Shown one piece after another: positions 24,251-34,680 of a DNA stretch of 64,000 nucleotides. Under the pieces are notes generated by a model. The model worked only from the letters and a program-made list of their open reading frames with translations, was not told the DNA's origin and ran no database searches. This DNA is from Pleomorphomonas sp. T1.2MG-36 (GTDB lineage: Bacteria > Pseudomonadota > Alphaproteobacteria > Rhizobiales > Pleomorphomonadaceae), in contig NZ_CATNLY010000001.1 of assembly GCF_950100655.1 (NCBI RefSeq), forward strand, positions 62,001 through 126,000, written 5' to 3'. The stretch's first letter is position 1. Each line of letters starts with the position of its first letter. Made by a program: the position numbers and the translations under genes.

Positions 24251-25501
24251 GTGCGAACCCGCCGCTTTCCCATTCGATCGGTGATACCCGTGTTTACCGC
24301 CCTGCGCATCGGCACCCTTTACTTCGGCTCGTCCTTTCTTACGGCCAACTGGCTGACGCGCATGCCGGATCTGCTTGCCCATCTCGGCATCGACAAGGCG
24401 ACCATGGGGCTCGCGCTTTTTCTGGGGCCGGTCGGCGCGCTGGTCACGGCTCCGATCGCGGGTCCGTTGATGGACCGCTTCGCCGCCGCTCGCGTCGGCG
24501 TCTGGGGCTTGGTACTGGCGGCGATGATGCTGCTCGGCATCGGTCTTGCCGGCCACTGGATGGTTCTGGCCATCGTGCTGTTCTTCGCGGGTGCCGGCAA
24601 CACGTTGTTCGAGATCGGCGGCAACGCCGGCGTCCAGCGCCTCGAGGTCACCACCGGCGGCAAGTACATGGCCCAATGCCATGGCTACTGGAGTCTCGGC
24701 TTCGTGGCCGGCGCGCTGTCGGCGGGCCTGTTCGGTCAGTTCGGCGTGCCGCTCGTCTGGCACCTTGCCATGATGGCCGCGCTGGGCGTCTTGGCTTGCG
24801 TCGGCATAGCGTTCCTTCTGCCGGCCCCCATGTATGAACGCATCCTGCGCCCCGTCGATGCCGCCAAGCCGCCGTTCTTCACCCTGCCGAGCGTCGGGTT
24901 GATCGGGCTTTGCATCATGGCGACCGGCGTCACCCTGGCCGAAGGCGCCGTCTACGATTGGGGGACCCTGTTCCTGCGCGAGCAACTGCAGCCCGGCCCC
25001 TTCTGGACGTCGGTCGCCTACGGGACCTTCCCGCTGACCATGTTCGTCGGCCGGGTGGCCGGCGATTGGTTCCGGGCCCGCTATCGGGCGTCGAGCATCG
25101 TTCGCATCTGCGCGACCATGACGGCCATCGGGCTCGCAGGCTTCATTTTTTCGCCGCACATCGTCATCTCCGGCCTGTCGCTGGCGCTGATGGGCGTCGG
25201 CGTGTCCCTGGTGATGCCGATCGGCGTGGCGGCGGCCGGCGACAAGCCGGGCGATGCGGCCCGCAACGTGGCGGCGATGTCGATGATCATCACCGCCATT
25301 TTCCTGCTGGCCCCGCCGGGCGTCGGTTTCGTCGCCCAGCATTTCGGCTTGACGGCCGCCTTCTTGCTGATGTTGCCGTTCGTCGCGATGTCTGGCGTGT
25401 TCGCCCGCGAGGCCGATCCTCCGGCAGGCGATCTCGTCGACCAACAAAAGATGATTGGCGAGCCCGCCGCCGTTGGTGGTACCAACGCTTCCACGACATA
25501 A
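24251..25501 (+). CDS. MFS transporter, YbjJ-like
   Basis: Major facilitator with 12 predicted helices, about 416 residues from the chosen start. The N-terminus around FLTANWLTRMPDLLAHLGID and the loop GPLMDRFAAARVGVWG resemble the YbjJ group of putative exporters. The second-half loop reads GDWFRARYRASSIVR. The start is uncertain: GTG codons at 24251, 24281 and 24290 are all possible and no strong ribosome binding site decides. It is followed 26 bases later by a quinone oxidoreductase on the same strand. Function and substrate are unknown. Confidence 0.8.
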   Translation: MRTRRFPIRSVIPVFTALRIGTLYFGSSFLTANWLTRMPDLLAHLGIDKATMGLALFLGPVGALVTAPIAGPLMDRFAAARVGVWGLVLAAMMLLGIGLAGHWMVLAIVLFFAGAGNTLFEIGGNAGVQRLEVTTGGKYMAQCHGYWSLGFVAGALSAGLFGQFGVPLVWHLAMMAALGVLACVGIAFLLPAPMYERILRPVDAAKPPFFTLPSVGLIGLCIMATGVTLAEGAVYDWGTLFLREQLQPGPFWTSVAYGTFPLTMFVGRVAGDWFRARYRASSIVRICATMTAIGLAGFIFSPHIVISGLSLALMGVGVSLVMPIGVAAAGDKPGDAARNVAAMSMIITAIFLLAPPGVGFVAQHFGLTAAFLLMLPFVAMSGVFAREADPPAGDLVDQQKMIGEPAAVGGTNASTT

Positions 25502-25527
25502 CCTCAAGGTTTCCTGGGAGTGCAGGC

Positions 25528-26505
25528 ATGGTGAAGGCGATTGTCATCCGCGAGACCGGCGGACCCGACGTGATGTCTTTCGAAGACGTCGAGGTTGGTG
25601 CTCCCGGGCCGGGGGAGGTGCGCCTGAAGCACACCGCGATCGGCGTCAATTTCATCGACACCTATTATCGCAAGGGTCTTTATCCCGCCCCTGGCGGCCT
25701 GCCGTTCATCCCCGGCGCCGAGGCCGTCGGGATCGTCGAAAAGGCGGGGGAGGGCGTCGCCCAGTTTCGCCCCGGCGATCGAGTCGCCTATGCCGGATCG
25801 GTCGGCGCCTATAGCGAGGCGCGCATCATCTCGGCGCAGAAGCTCGTGCGCGTTCCCGACGACATCGATGGCTTCACCGTGGCGGCCAGCCTACTCAAGG
25901 GCATGACGGTGCAGTATCTCCTGCGCCAGACCTTCCAGGTCACGCGCGACCATACCGTGCTGTTCCACGCCGGCGCCGGTGGTGTCGGGCAGATCGCCGG
26001 TCAATGGCTGAAGTCGCTCGGCGCCACCTCCATCGCCACCGTAAGCTCTGAGGAAAAGGCGGAGATCGCCAGGGCTTGTGGCTACACCCACGTCATCAAC
26101 TATCGCACGGAAGACTTCGTCGCCCGCGTTGCCGAGATCACCGGCGGCGCCAAGTGCGACGTCGTCTATGATTCGGTCGGCAAGGATACGTTCCCTGCCT
26201 CGCTCGATTGCCTGAAGCCGCGGGGCTTGTTCGTCTCTTTCGGCAACGCATCCGGCCCGGTGTCCGAGTTCAATCTCGGCATTCTGTCGCAGAAGGGCTC
26301 GCTTTACGTGACGCGACCGACCCTCGGCCACTATACCGCGACGCGTGCCACCCTCGATGCCTGCTCCGGGGACCTGTTCGAGCAGATTCGCAACGAAGTG
26401 CTGACCATCAGCGTTGGGCAGAAATTCACGCTCGCCAACGCCGTCGCTTGCCACAAGGCCATGGAGGCGCGCGAAACGGTGGGTTCGACCTTGCTGACAG
26501 TGTGA
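25528..26505 (+). CDS. NADPH:quinone oxidoreductase (Qor, zinc-free MDR family)
   Basis: 325-residue medium-chain dehydrogenase/reductase, the usual QorA size, lacking the zinc cysteine cluster of alcohol dehydrogenases. It has the quinone reductase signature GVNFIDTYYRKGLYP, the nucleotide-binding glycine motif AGAGGVGQIAGQWLKSLGA, and the NADPH-pocket residues VSSEEKAEIA. It would reduce quinones by one electron with NADPH, or reduce reactive enals. The ATG at 25528 follows a GGGAG element. It probably shares a transcript with the preceding MFS gene. Confidence 0.92.
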   Translation: MVKAIVIRETGGPDVMSFEDVEVGAPGPGEVRLKHTAIGVNFIDTYYRKGLYPAPGGLPFIPGAEAVGIVEKAGEGVAQFRPGDRVAYAGSVGAYSEARIISAQKLVRVPDDIDGFTVAASLLKGMTVQYLLRQTFQVTRDHTVLFHAGAGGVGQIAGQWLKSLGATSIATVSSEEKAEIARACGYTHVINYRTEDFVARVAEITGGAKCDVVYDSVGKDTFPASLDCLKPRGLFVSFGNASGPVSEFNLGILSQKGSLYVTRPTLGHYTATRATLDACSGDLFEQIRNEVLTISVGQKFTLANAVACHKAMEARETVGSTLLTV

Positions 26506-26514
26506 GCCCGGGGG

Positions 26515-26853
26515 TCAGACCGCAAACGAGGTGCCGCAGCCGCAGCTTGAGGTGGCGTTCGGATTGTTGATCTTGAACGCCTGCCCCATCAGGTCGTCGA
26601 CGAAGTCGATCTCGGAGCCGTCCATGAACGGCAGCGACACTGCGTCGATCAGCACGGTCGCGCCATCGCGGGTGATGGCGAGATCGTCGTCGTTCTGGCT
26701 GTCCACCAGATCGAAGCGATAGGAAAAGCCCGAACAGCCGCCACCTTCGACCGAAATGCGCAACGCGGTCTTGCCTGGCTGCTTTTCCAGAACCTTGGAG
26801 ATCCGGCGCGCCGCGCCGGCGGTCATGCTGATATTGGCGGCGAGAGCTTCCAT
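26515..26853 (-). CDS. erpA: Iron-sulfur cluster insertion protein ErpA (A-type carrier)
   Basis: 112-residue A-type carrier that accepts Fe-S clusters and inserts them into target proteins. The three conserved cysteines are present: Cys40 in GGGCSGF and two in the C-terminal SCGCGTSF. The ATG at 26853 follows AGGGA at good spacing; upstream in-frame extensions would run through the divergent dgt gene start and are rejected. It converges on the qor gene and is divergent from dgt, the arrangement usual in rhizobia, where erpA sits beside dgt and argS. Confidence 0.94.
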   Translation of the reverse strand: MEALAANISMTAGAARRISKVLEKQPGKTALRISVEGGGCSGFSYRFDLVDSQNDDDLAITRDGATVLIDAVSLPFMDGSEIDFVDDLMGQAFKINNPNATSSCGCGTSFAV

Positions 26854-26996
26854 GGCGGTCCCTAGGGGGCTCGAATGTCTTGAAAGTGTGAACCCTGCTG
26901 ACATACGTAAGGCAGCGGATGGCAAAGTCAAATGACGGTAGTGAGAGCCCGTCATGCGGATTTGCGTGAACCGGGTAATGGCTTCGGGAGGCGACA

Positions 26997-28211
26997 GTGG
27001 CAAGTCTGGGGTTTGGTACGGAACCGCTGGCCCCCTTTGCGGTCCAACCGGAGGAGAGCCGGGGGCGGCGCTATCCCGAGCCGGCAAGTCCGACGCGCAC
27101 GCCGTTCCAGCGCGACCGCGACCGCATCATCCATTCGACGACATTTCGGCGCCTGAAGCACAAGACGCAGGTGTTCGTCTTTCACGAAGGCGATCACTAC
27201 CGGACCCGCCTCACCCATACGCTTGAGGTGGCGCAGATCGGCCGCGCGCTCGCCCGCGCCTTGCGCCTCAACGAGGATCTCGCCGAGGCGCTGGCACTCG
27301 CTCACGACCTGGGTCACACGCCCTTCGGTCACACCGGCGAAGACGCGCTCGATGCCTGTCTCGCCAACTTCGGCGGGTTCGATCACAACGCCCAGTCCTT
27401 CCGGGCCGTCACCGAGCTTGAGCATTCCTATGCCGAATTCGACGGGCTCAATCTGTCTTGGGAAACGCTCGAGGGTTTGGTCAAGCACAACGGCCCGCTG
27501 GTGGATGCCAGCGGCAAGCCGGTGGGCCGCCATGCCGAGCGAGGGTTGCCGGTAGCCCTTCTCGCCTATCCCGACCTCTATTCGCTCAAGCTCGACACGC
27601 ACGCCAGCGCCGAGGCGCAGTGCGCGGCGATCGCCGACGATATCGCCTATGACGCGCACGACATCGACGACGGGCTGCGCGCGGGGCTGTTCTCCCTTGA
27701 CGATCTCCGGCCGCTGCCGCTGATCGGTGGCTTTCTTGAGGCAATCGGGGCGAAGTATCCGGGACTCGATCGGCACCGTACCATCCACGAGATCACGCGC
27801 CGGTTGATCACCGCCATGGTCGAGGACGTCATCGTTGCGTCGGTCAACCGGCTCGCGGACCTCCGCCCCCGCTCATCCGACAACATTCGGCAGGCCGGCC
27901 GCACCATCGTGACCTTTTCCGACGAAATGGCTGCCATCGACGCTGCCATCAAGGGATTCCTCTTCCCTCGCATGTACAGGCATCCCGAAGTCATGCGCGT
28001 ACGACGCGACGCCGATCGCGTGGTCAAGGACCTGTTCAACACCTATGCGGGCCACCCCGACTTCATGCCGGAGGAGTGGCGAAGCGACTTGGATGCGGGA
28101 GACGATGTGGCTCTTGCACGGCGGGTTGGCGACTACATCGCCGGCATGACCGACCGCTTCGCCATCCAGGAGCATCGCCGCTGGTTTGACGATACGCCGG
28201 AATTGCGCTAG
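26997..28211 (+). CDS. dgt: Deoxyguanosinetriphosphate triphosphohydrolase-like protein
   Basis: 404-residue HD-domain enzyme that would cleave dGTP (or other dNTPs) to the nucleoside and triphosphate. Metal ligands of the HD domain are visible: His in [16 protein letters not shown], the HD pair in [14 protein letters not shown], and Asp in [16 protein letters not shown]. The [15 protein letters not shown] segment is typical of the bacterial dGTPase-like branch. It starts at GTG behind GGGAGG. argS follows 45 bases later on the same strand. Confidence 0.94.
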   Translation: MASLGFGTEPLAPFAVQPEESRGRRYPEPASPTRTPFQRDRDRIIHSTTFRRLKHKTQVFVFHEGDHYRTRLTHTLEVAQIGRALARALRLNEDLAEALALAHDLGHTPFGHTGEDALDACLANFGGFDHNAQSFRAVTELEHSYAEFDGLNLSWETLEGLVKHNGPLVDASGKPVGRHAERGLPVALLAYPDLYSLKLDTHASAEAQCAAIADDIAYDAHDIDDGLRAGLFSLDDLRPLPLIGGFLEAIGAKYPGLDRHRTIHEITRRLITAMVEDVIVASVNRLADLRPRSSDNIRQAGRTIVTFSDEMAAIDAAIKGFLFPRMYRHPEVMRVRRDADRVVKDLFNTYAGHPDFMPEEWRSDLDAGDDVALARRVGDYIAGMTDRFAIQEHRRWFDDTPELR

Positions 28212-28256
28212 GCCCCTCGCCGATCGGCCGGAAATCCGGCTCCCACGAGGTACCCG

Positions 28257-30008
28257 ATGAATATCTTCCAGGTGTTCGGCGAGCGCGTTCGCTCCGCCAT
28301 CGCTTCCTTGTCGCTTGACGTTCCGGCCGATGCGCTTTCCCGCGTTGCCGTCGAACCGCCGCGCGATGCGAGCCATGGCGATGTCGCTACCAACGCCGCC
28401 ATGCTCCTGGCAAAGCCCTTGGGCCGGAAGCCGCGCGACCTCGCCGAGGAGATCGCCGCTGTGCTGAGGACCGATGCGGACGTGGAAGCGGTCGAAGTGG
28501 CCGGCCCCGGATTCATCAACCTCCGCCTGTCGCCGGCATTCTGGACGGGCTTCCTGAAGACCTCGCTTGCCCAGGGGCTCGACGTTGGTGCAACCCGTCT
28601 CGGCAAGGGCCTCAAGGTCAACGTCGAGTATGTCTCGGCCAACCCGACCGGTCCCATGCACGTCGGTCATTGCCGGGGCGCCGTGGTTGGCGACGCTCTC
28701 GCCCGGCTTCTGGCCAAGGCGGGCTTCGATGTCACAAAGGAATACTACATCAACGACGCCGGCGGCCAGATCGATGTTCTGGCCCGGTCCGTCTTCCTGC
28801 GCTATCGCGAGGCGTTGGGCGAGACGATCGAGATACCGGAAGGGCTCTATCCCGGCGACTACCTGAAGCCGGTTGGCGAGGCGCTCAAGGCCACCTGGGG
28901 CGACCGGTTGCTGACGATGCCGGAAGCCGAGTGGCTGCCGGTCGTCAAAAAACTCGCCGTCGACATGATGATGGACATGATCCGCGACGACCTGGCCCTG
29001 CTGGGCGTTCGGCACGACCTGTTCTTCTCGGAGAAGACGTTGCACGATCCGCGCGGCGCCGAGCCCTCGGAGATCGCCGAGATGATCGAGGAGTTCCGCA
29101 AGCGCGATCTGGTTTACGATGGCCGCTTGCCGCCGCCCAAGGGGCAGTTGCCGGAGGACTGGGAAGACCGCGAGCAGGTACTGTTCCGGTCCTCGACCGC
29201 TGGCGACGACGTCGACCGGCCGCTCGTCAAGTCCGATGGCAGCTATACCTATTTTGCGGCCGACGTCGCTTACATGCGCTCGAAGTATCTGCGCGGATTC
29301 AAGCAGATGATCTTCATTCTCGGTGCCGATCACGGCGGCTACGTGAAGCGTCTGGAGGCCGTGGGCAGCGCCATTTCAGGTGGCTCCATCGAAGTGATCG
29401 TTCGCCTGTGCCAGTTGGTGAAGCTCTATCGCGGCGGTGAGCCGGTGAAGATGAGCAAGCGCTCCGGCGATTTCGTCACTCTGGCCGAAGTCGTCGAGGA
29501 AGTCGGCCGGGATGCCGTGCGCTTCATGATGCTGATGCGCAAGAACGATGCGCCGCTGGACTTCGACTTCGTGAAGGTGAAGGAGCAGAGCAAGGACAAC
29601 CCGGTCTTCTATGTCCAGTATGCCCATGCCCGCTGCCATTCGATCCTGCGGCAGGCGCGCGAGGTGGCGCCCGATGTCGCCGCGGCCGACGAGTCGAAGG
29701 CACCGCTTCACTTGCTGGCCGATCCGTCCGAACTGGCGCTGATCCGGAAGCTGGCGGAATTCCCTCGGATTATCGACGCGGCGGCCGATACGCACGAGCC
29801 ACATCGCGTTGCATTTTATCTGTATGAGCTCGCCAGCGATTTTCATGGCCACTGGAACGCCGGCAAGGATAATGTAAGTTTGCGTTTTGTTAACCCTGAT
29901 GAACCACTGTTGACTCACGCGCGCTTGGCTCTGGTCAGGGCAGTCCGGAACGTTCTTGCTTCGGGCCTTGAGGTTCTCGGCGTCAATGCGCCCGAAGAGA
30001 TGAGGTAG
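28257..30008 (+). CDS. argS: Arginyl-tRNA synthetase
   Basis: 583-residue class I aminoacyl-tRNA synthetase that charges tRNA-Arg in the cytoplasm. It has the N-terminal Add-1 domain, the HIGH-type motif in [14 protein letters not shown], the KMSKS-type motif [10 protein letters not shown], and the C-terminal DALR anticodon-binding domain ([16 protein letters not shown]). Length and order are normal. It is followed by a SPOR-domain gene, then nagZ, scpA and scpB on the same strand, a conserved alphaproteobacterial order. Confidence 0.98.
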   Translation: MNIFQVFGERVRSAIASLSLDVPADALSRVAVEPPRDASHGDVATNAAMLLAKPLGRKPRDLAEEIAAVLRTDADVEAVEVAGPGFINLRLSPAFWTGFLKTSLAQGLDVGATRLGKGLKVNVEYVSANPTGPMHVGHCRGAVVGDALARLLAKAGFDVTKEYYINDAGGQIDVLARSVFLRYREALGETIEIPEGLYPGDYLKPVGEALKATWGDRLLTMPEAEWLPVVKKLAVDMMMDMIRDDLALLGVRHDLFFSEKTLHDPRGAEPSEIAEMIEEFRKRDLVYDGRLPPPKGQLPEDWEDREQVLFRSSTAGDDVDRPLVKSDGSYTYFAADVAYMRSKYLRGFKQMIFILGADHGGYVKRLEAVGSAISGGSIEVIVRLCQLVKLYRGGEPVKMSKRSGDFVTLAEVVEEVGRDAVRFMMLMRKNDAPLDFDFVKVKEQSKDNPVFYVQYAHARCHSILRQAREVAPDVAAADESKAPLHLLADPSELALIRKLAEFPRIIDAAADTHEPHRVAFYLYELASDFHGHWNAGKDNVSLRFVNPDEPLLTHARLALVRAVRNVLASGLEVLGVNAPEEMR

Positions 30009-30065
30009 CCTCGACGGATCGTTCGGTCCTGGCGATGGCGAAGAAAGACGGGAAGAGCTACGCCG

Positions 30066-31601
30066 ATGGTTAGGAGCAGCGCAGCCGAACAATCGCAGAT
30101 GCGGCCTGCCGTATCCGTCGACAACGAGCATCTTGCCGACGATGAGCGCTACTACGAGGATGTCCTGAACGGCCGCCAAGCCAGCGACGCCGACATGGAC
30201 CAGTTCGTCGACGCCCTTGCCGCCGAACTGGAGCAGGACATCGCCTCGATGAACCCGGTCGATATGCGCACTGGCCAGGTCTACAAGCCGGTCAATGTTC
30301 GCAAGGCCAGCAAGGCCTACGATCCTTGGGACGATCAGGCGCTCGACGAGTTCATGGCCGAATTCGAGCGCGACGGCGTCGACCCGGTCGTCGACGAGTT
30401 CGGTGTTCTGCCGCCGCACACGGGTGGCGTCGAAGCCGAGCCATCCGAAACGCGTGGCCGTCGCCGTCTCATGGCTGCCGCCGCTGCTGCCGTTCTCTTG
30501 CTGGCCGCCGGCTTCGCCGGTTGGGCCTTCCTGGGCGGCGGTGCCGGGTTTGGCGAGGCGGTGGTGGTGAAGGCGCCGGACGGCCCCTACAAGGTCAAGC
30601 CCGACCCCAACGCCAAGGAAGTCGTCGCGTCCGCAGAAGGCGCCTCGGTTTACGACACGGTGGGTGGCGCTCCGCCCAAGAGCGAGGAACGTCTGGTTGC
30701 CCGTAGCGGCGACGTGCCTGAGTTGCCGTCCGTCACGCCGCACGTCTCGCGCATCACGTTGCCCGATGGCCAGGAGGTCGAGGCGGAGCTTCCGACCGGC
30801 TTCGACCCCAACGAGACCGGCCCCCGTCGTGTTCGCACGGTTCTGGTTCGGCCCGATGGATCTCTGATCGAAACGCCGGCCGACACGGCGGGCACCAGCG
30901 GTGCGGCGTCGCCGTCGCCCAGTGATGGCGCAGGCCAGATCATCGCCCGCAGCGAAACTGCGACCGACACGCCGAGCGCGAGCGACGATTCCGAGACGGG
31001 CATCGGCCTGCCGCCACTCGCTTCGAACAATCAGACGGTGGCTGCCGACTCGCCGGCCGCGCCGCAAGGCTTGCCGCCGAGTAACCTGACCGATGCATCG
31101 GGTCAGTCGATGCCGATCAATCTTGCCGCCGTAGCCGGTCCGGAAGCGGGTGCCTCGGTCGAGACGACCGCGTCGGTGCCGGCCGGGACTTTGGCGCCGT
31201 TGCCGCCCGCCAAGCCTTCGGCTCCGTCCGCCGCCCCGTCGTCCGGGCCGCTCGATCTGACGGCTGCCGCCTCGCAGCCGCAACCCGCCGCTCCCACCGA
31301 GGTCGCCAGCTTGCCGGCGGCCACGCAGGCGACGCCTGCGCCCGCGGCTTCCGGTGGAGCCGGCGCCTATGTGCAGCTGTCGTCGCAGCGAAGCGAAGAA
31401 GCGGCACGTTCGGCATTCGCCGCGCTTCAGCGCAAGTTTCCATCGATCTTGGGTTCGGCGACCGTCGACATTCAGCAAGCCGACCTCGGCTCCAAGGGTG
31501 TCTACTACCGGGCTCGTGTCGGTGCCCCGACCAGGAACGCCGCCGTGGATCTCTGCGAACAGCTTCGTTCGGCCGGTGGCGACTGCCTGATCGCGCGCTG
31601 A
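30066..31601 (+). CDS. SPOR-domain membrane protein
   Basis: 511-residue bitopic inner-membrane protein. A cytoplasmic N-terminus of about 135 residues precedes one membrane helix (about 136-155, RRLMAAAAAAVLLLAAGFAG), then a long low-complexity Pro/Ala/Ser/Thr-rich periplasmic linker. A C-terminal SPOR domain (about residues 435-511, starting YVQLSSQRSEEAAR and ending CLIAR) would bind denuded glycan strands at the septum. Position between argS and nagZ fits a role in cell division or peptidoglycan remodelling. Confidence 0.92.
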   Translation: MVRSSAAEQSQMRPAVSVDNEHLADDERYYEDVLNGRQASDADMDQFVDALAAELEQDIASMNPVDMRTGQVYKPVNVRKASKAYDPWDDQALDEFMAEFERDGVDPVVDEFGVLPPHTGGVEAEPSETRGRRRLMAAAAAAVLLLAAGFAGWAFLGGGAGFGEAVVVKAPDGPYKVKPDPNAKEVVASAEGASVYDTVGGAPPKSEERLVARSGDVPELPSVTPHVSRITLPDGQEVEAELPTGFDPNETGPRRVRTVLVRPDGSLIETPADTAGTSGAASPSPSDGAGQIIARSETATDTPSASDDSETGIGLPPLASNNQTVAADSPAAPQGLPPSNLTDASGQSMPINLAAVAGPEAGASVETTASVPAGTLAPLPPAKPSAPSAAPSSGPLDLTAAASQPQPAAPTEVASLPAATQATPAPAASGGAGAYVQLSSQRSEEAARSAFAALQRKFPSILGSATVDIQQADLGSKGVYYRARVGAPTRNAAVDLCEQLRSAGGDCLIAR

Positions 31602-31678
31602 AGGCAGGCAGATGACAGTTGGCCGCGTCGAGGTGCCGGGATGGCATCCGGCGCGGTCTTCCATTTGGAGAACCGCCC

Positions 31679-32695
31679 ATGTCTCGCGCTTTCGTGACCG
31701 GACTCGAGGGAACGGTGCTTTCGGTCGAGGAGCGTGCGTTCCTGGCCGAGGCATCGCCCTGGGGGCTCATCCTGTTCCGTCGCAACGTCGAAGGCCCGGA
31801 CCAGTTGAAGCGCCTGACTGGCGATTTCCGCGATGCCGTGGGCTGGCAGGCGCCTGTTCTGGTCGACCAGGAGGGGGGGCGCGTACAGCGCCTGACCGCA
31901 CCGCACTGGCGCAAGTATCCCTCGGGCCGCCGGCTGGCCGGCGCTGCGGCGCTGGCCGGCGATGACAGGCTGATCGCCGACGTCGCCCATCTGATCGGCG
32001 ACGATCTCGCCGCCGTTGGAATCGACGTCGACTGCGCGCCCTGTCTCGATATCGCGACGCCGGACATGACCCCGGCGATCGGCGACCGCAGTTATGGCGA
32101 GCGGCCGAATTTGGTGGCCTCCGCCGGCCGGGCCTTTGCCGAGGGTCTGATGGCGGCCGGCTTATTGCCGGTGATCAAGCATGTGCCTGGGCATGGTCGC
32201 GCCTGTGTCGACAGCCATCACGAGCTGCCGGTGGTCGAGGCCGATCTCGAACGTCTTGCCGCCTCGGATTTCATTCCTTTCGCGGCGCTGGCTGATCTGC
32301 CGGCGGCGATGACGGCCCACCTCGTCTATACGGCCATCGATCCCGCCCGTCCGGCGACCCAGTCTCCAATCGTCATCGAGGACGTCATACGTGGCCGCAT
32401 CGGTTTCGACGGTCTTCTCTTTTCGGACGACCTGTCGATGAACGCGCTGAAGGGAACCATCGCCGAGCGGGCGCGCGCAACGCTTGCCGCCGGTTGCGAT
32501 ATCGCGCTCCACTGCTCCGGCGACCTGACCGAGATGACGGCCGTCGCGGCTGAGTCGCCCGAACTCGTTGGAAAAGCGGCTGCGCGGGCGGAAAGGGCAT
32601 TGAAGGCGCGCGGGGGATCGCCGCATGATGATGCGGACGGCGTTCTTGCCCGGCTTGACGCCGCGCTGGTCGCTTACGATGCCGTCGCCGTGTGA
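31679..32695 (+). CDS. nagZ: Beta-N-acetylhexosaminidase NagZ (GH3)
   Basis: 338-residue cytoplasmic hydrolase of peptidoglycan recycling that removes N-acetylglucosamine from anhydromuropeptides. The GH3 NagZ motif KHVPGHGRACVDSHHELP holds the His/Asp acid-base dyad, and the nucleophile Asp lies in LLFSDDLSMNAL. The ATG at 31679, preceded by GGAG, begins the conserved MSRAFVTGLEG. A neighbouring SPOR-domain protein and scpAB downstream match the usual order. NagZ products can influence AmpC-type beta-lactamase induction, but no ampR or ampC is seen here. Confidence 0.95.
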   Translation: MSRAFVTGLEGTVLSVEERAFLAEASPWGLILFRRNVEGPDQLKRLTGDFRDAVGWQAPVLVDQEGGRVQRLTAPHWRKYPSGRRLAGAAALAGDDRLIADVAHLIGDDLAAVGIDVDCAPCLDIATPDMTPAIGDRSYGERPNLVASAGRAFAEGLMAAGLLPVIKHVPGHGRACVDSHHELPVVEADLERLAASDFIPFAALADLPAAMTAHLVYTAIDPARPATQSPIVIEDVIRGRIGFDGLLFSDDLSMNALKGTIAERARATLAAGCDIALHCSGDLTEMTAVAAESPELVGKAAARAERALKARGGSPHDDADGVLARLDAALVAYDAVAV

Positions 32696-32725
32696 GTGGC
32701 GCAACGTGGGGTGAAACGGCCTTCC

Positions 32726-33544
32726 ATGGCGACGAAGGACGAATGGAGCGAAACCCGGCTCGACATTGATGCGACGGCCGGAGAGGCTTTCGTGGTCGAT
32801 GTCGACGGATTCGAAGGTCCGCTGGACCTGTTGCTGACGCTGGCTCGCAATCAGAAGGTAGACCTCGCCCGCATCTCCATCCTAGCCTTGGCCGATCAGT
32901 ATCTGGCCTTCATCGAAAGGCTGGGCGAACGCCGGTTGGAGCTGGCGGCCGACTATCTCGTCATGGCCGCCTGGCTCGCCTACCTGAAGTCGCGGCTGAT
33001 GCTGCCGCCCGACGAAACGCCCGGAGATGAACCTTCCGCCGAGGAGCTCGCCGGCATGCTGGCGATGCGCCTGAAGCGGCTCGAAGGAATCCGCATCCTG
33101 GCCGGACGGCTTGTCGACCGTTCGCGGCTGGGACGCGACGTTCTGCCGCGCGGCGCGCCGGAGGAAATGGGGCTCGTGCGGCGCTCTCTCTGGGAGGCCA
33201 GCCTGTTCGACCTGCTCGATGCCTACGGCAGGCAGCGGCAGCGCGACATGGTGCGCGTCCACACGGTACGAAAGCGGCAGGTCTGGGCGCTGGCGGACGC
33301 GCGCGATCTTCTCGAACGGCTGATCGGGGCGATTCCCGATTGGGCGCCGATCGAGGACTATCTGATCCGCTACATGACCGGCCCGGAATCTCGGGCCACC
33401 GTTCGTGCTTCGGCCTTTTCGGCATCGCTGGAACTGGTCCGTGAGGGACGAATGGAGCTGATGCAGTCCGCGCCTTTCGCCCCTCTCTACATGCGCAAGG
33501 GCAAGGGAGTCGCGGGCGTGCCGGATGAGGAGGGCGATCAATGA
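32726..33544 (+). CDS. scpA: Segregation and condensation protein A
   Basis: Kleisin subunit of the SMC-ScpAB condensin, about 272 residues. The N-terminal FEGPLDLLLTLARNQKVDLARI and the AAWLAYLKSRLMLP region are hallmarks. The C-terminal winged helix (LMQSAPFAPLYMRKG) is present. The ATG at 32726 is taken as start; a GTG at 32696, directly after the nagZ stop, is an alternative without a better ribosome binding site. The stop overlaps the scpB start by four bases. Confidence 0.93.
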   Translation: MATKDEWSETRLDIDATAGEAFVVDVDGFEGPLDLLLTLARNQKVDLARISILALADQYLAFIERLGERRLELAADYLVMAAWLAYLKSRLMLPPDETPGDEPSAEELAGMLAMRLKRLEGIRILAGRLVDRSRLGRDVLPRGAPEEMGLVRRSLWEASLFDLLDAYGRQRQRDMVRVHTVRKRQVWALADARDLLERLIGAIPDWAPIEDYLIRYMTGPESRATVRASAFSASLELVREGRMELMQSAPFAPLYMRKGKGVAGVPDEEGDQ

Positions 33545-34263
33545 GCCGTTCGGGCACCAGCGACGATACGCCACACGGCCAGTTGCGTCTGTTTGCCGGC
33601 GATCGCGATCCGGCCGAGTACGAGGCCTGGATGACGGCGATTCGTGGCGCCGAAGCGATCCTGTTTGCCTCGGCGCAGCCTGTCGGGGCCGAGGAACTCG
33701 CCGAGCGGCTCGCGCCCGGCACCGATGTGTCCCGGGTGCTCGTCGATCTTCGCACCATTTACGCATCGCGGGGCGTCAACCTCGTGGAAGTGGCCGGCAA
33801 GTGGATGTTTCGAACGGCGCCCGACCTTGCCCATCTTCTGACACGCGAGCAGGTGGAACCGAAAAAGCTGTCGCGTGCCGCGCTTGAGACGTTGGCCATC
33901 ATCGCCTACCACCAGCCGGTTACCAGAGCCGAGATCGAGGAGATTCGCGGAGTCGCCACCAACAAGGGAACGCTGGACGTGCTGATGGAAACCGGCTGGA
34001 TTCGCATGCGCGGCCGCCGCCGTACGCCGGGACGCCCGCTCACCTACGGAACCACCGAAGCCTTCCTCGTCCATTTTGGCCTCGATGCGGTGACCGATCT
34101 CCCTGGCGTCGACGATCTCAAGGCGGCGGGCTTCCTCGAAGGGGCGGTGCCTCCCGGATTCCGCGTTCCGACTCCCAACGCATCGGACACGCTGATGCCC
34201 GACGAGGATCCGCTGACCGAACTCGATTTCCAGGACTACGAGCCTCTGCCACCTGAAGAATGA
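33541..34263 (+). CDS. scpB: Segregation and condensation protein B
   Basis: 240-residue winged-helix dimer that binds ScpA in the chromosome-condensing SMC complex. Diagnostic segments are [20 protein letters not shown] and the helix [22 protein letters not shown], followed by [18 protein letters not shown]. The C-terminus is an acidic tail. It is translationally coupled to scpA (ATGA overlap). tatA follows after 140 bp. Confidence 0.95.
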   Translation: MSRSGTSDDTPHGQLRLFAGDRDPAEYEAWMTAIRGAEAILFASAQPVGAEELAERLAPGTDVSRVLVDLRTIYASRGVNLVEVAGKWMFRTAPDLAHLLTREQVEPKKLSRAALETLAIIAYHQPVTRAEIEEIRGVATNKGTLDVLMETGWIRMRGRRRTPGRPLTYGTTEAFLVHFGLDAVTDLPGVDDLKAAGFLEGAVPPGFRVPTPNASDTLMPDEDPLTELDFQDYEPLPPEE

Positions 34264-34403
34264 TGCTTAGGGGCCTTGGGCTGGTCACTATCTTGAGAAA
34301 GCCGGAATTCATCCATAGCGTTGCCTCGGTTTCTTGCGAGGGGGCGTCCGTTGTGCAAGAGTGCCGCCACTTTTGGGCAAGCGTGCGCCCTCGGGAGACA
34401 AAA

Positions 34404-34601
34404 ATGGGTTCGTTGAGCATCTGGCACTGGCTGATCGTCTTGGTCGTCGTCCTCATCCTGTTTGGTGGCCGTGGCAAGATTCCTGAGCTGATGGGTGATT
34501 TCGCCAAGGGCATCAAGAACTTCAAGAAGGGCATGTCTGACGACGACGAAACGCCGCCGAAGCCCGTCGAGAACAAGACCGACGATTCGCCGCGGGTCTG
34601 A
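34404..34601 (+). CDS. tatA: Sec-independent protein translocase subunit TatA
   Basis: 65-residue TatA/E protein that forms the size-variable pore of the twin-arginine translocon for folded proteins. It has a short N-terminal membrane helix ([17 protein letters not shown]), the FGxGK-type hinge [12 protein letters not shown] and an amphipathic helix [12 protein letters not shown]. The start is set by GGGAG before the ATG at 34404; the longer reading frame from 34260 is rejected. The Tat system would export the uptake hydrogenase small subunit expected just beyond the right edge. Confidence 0.96.
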   Translation: MGSLSIWHWLIVLVVVLILFGGRGKIPELMGDFAKGIKNFKKGMSDDDETPPKPVENKTDDSPRV

Positions 34602-34680
34602 TCGACCCCTGTGACGTGCGTTCTTTTGTGGGGCGTCGCGCCGGGTGGTGCGGCGCGCGCCGATCGTGGGCGAGTGAGCG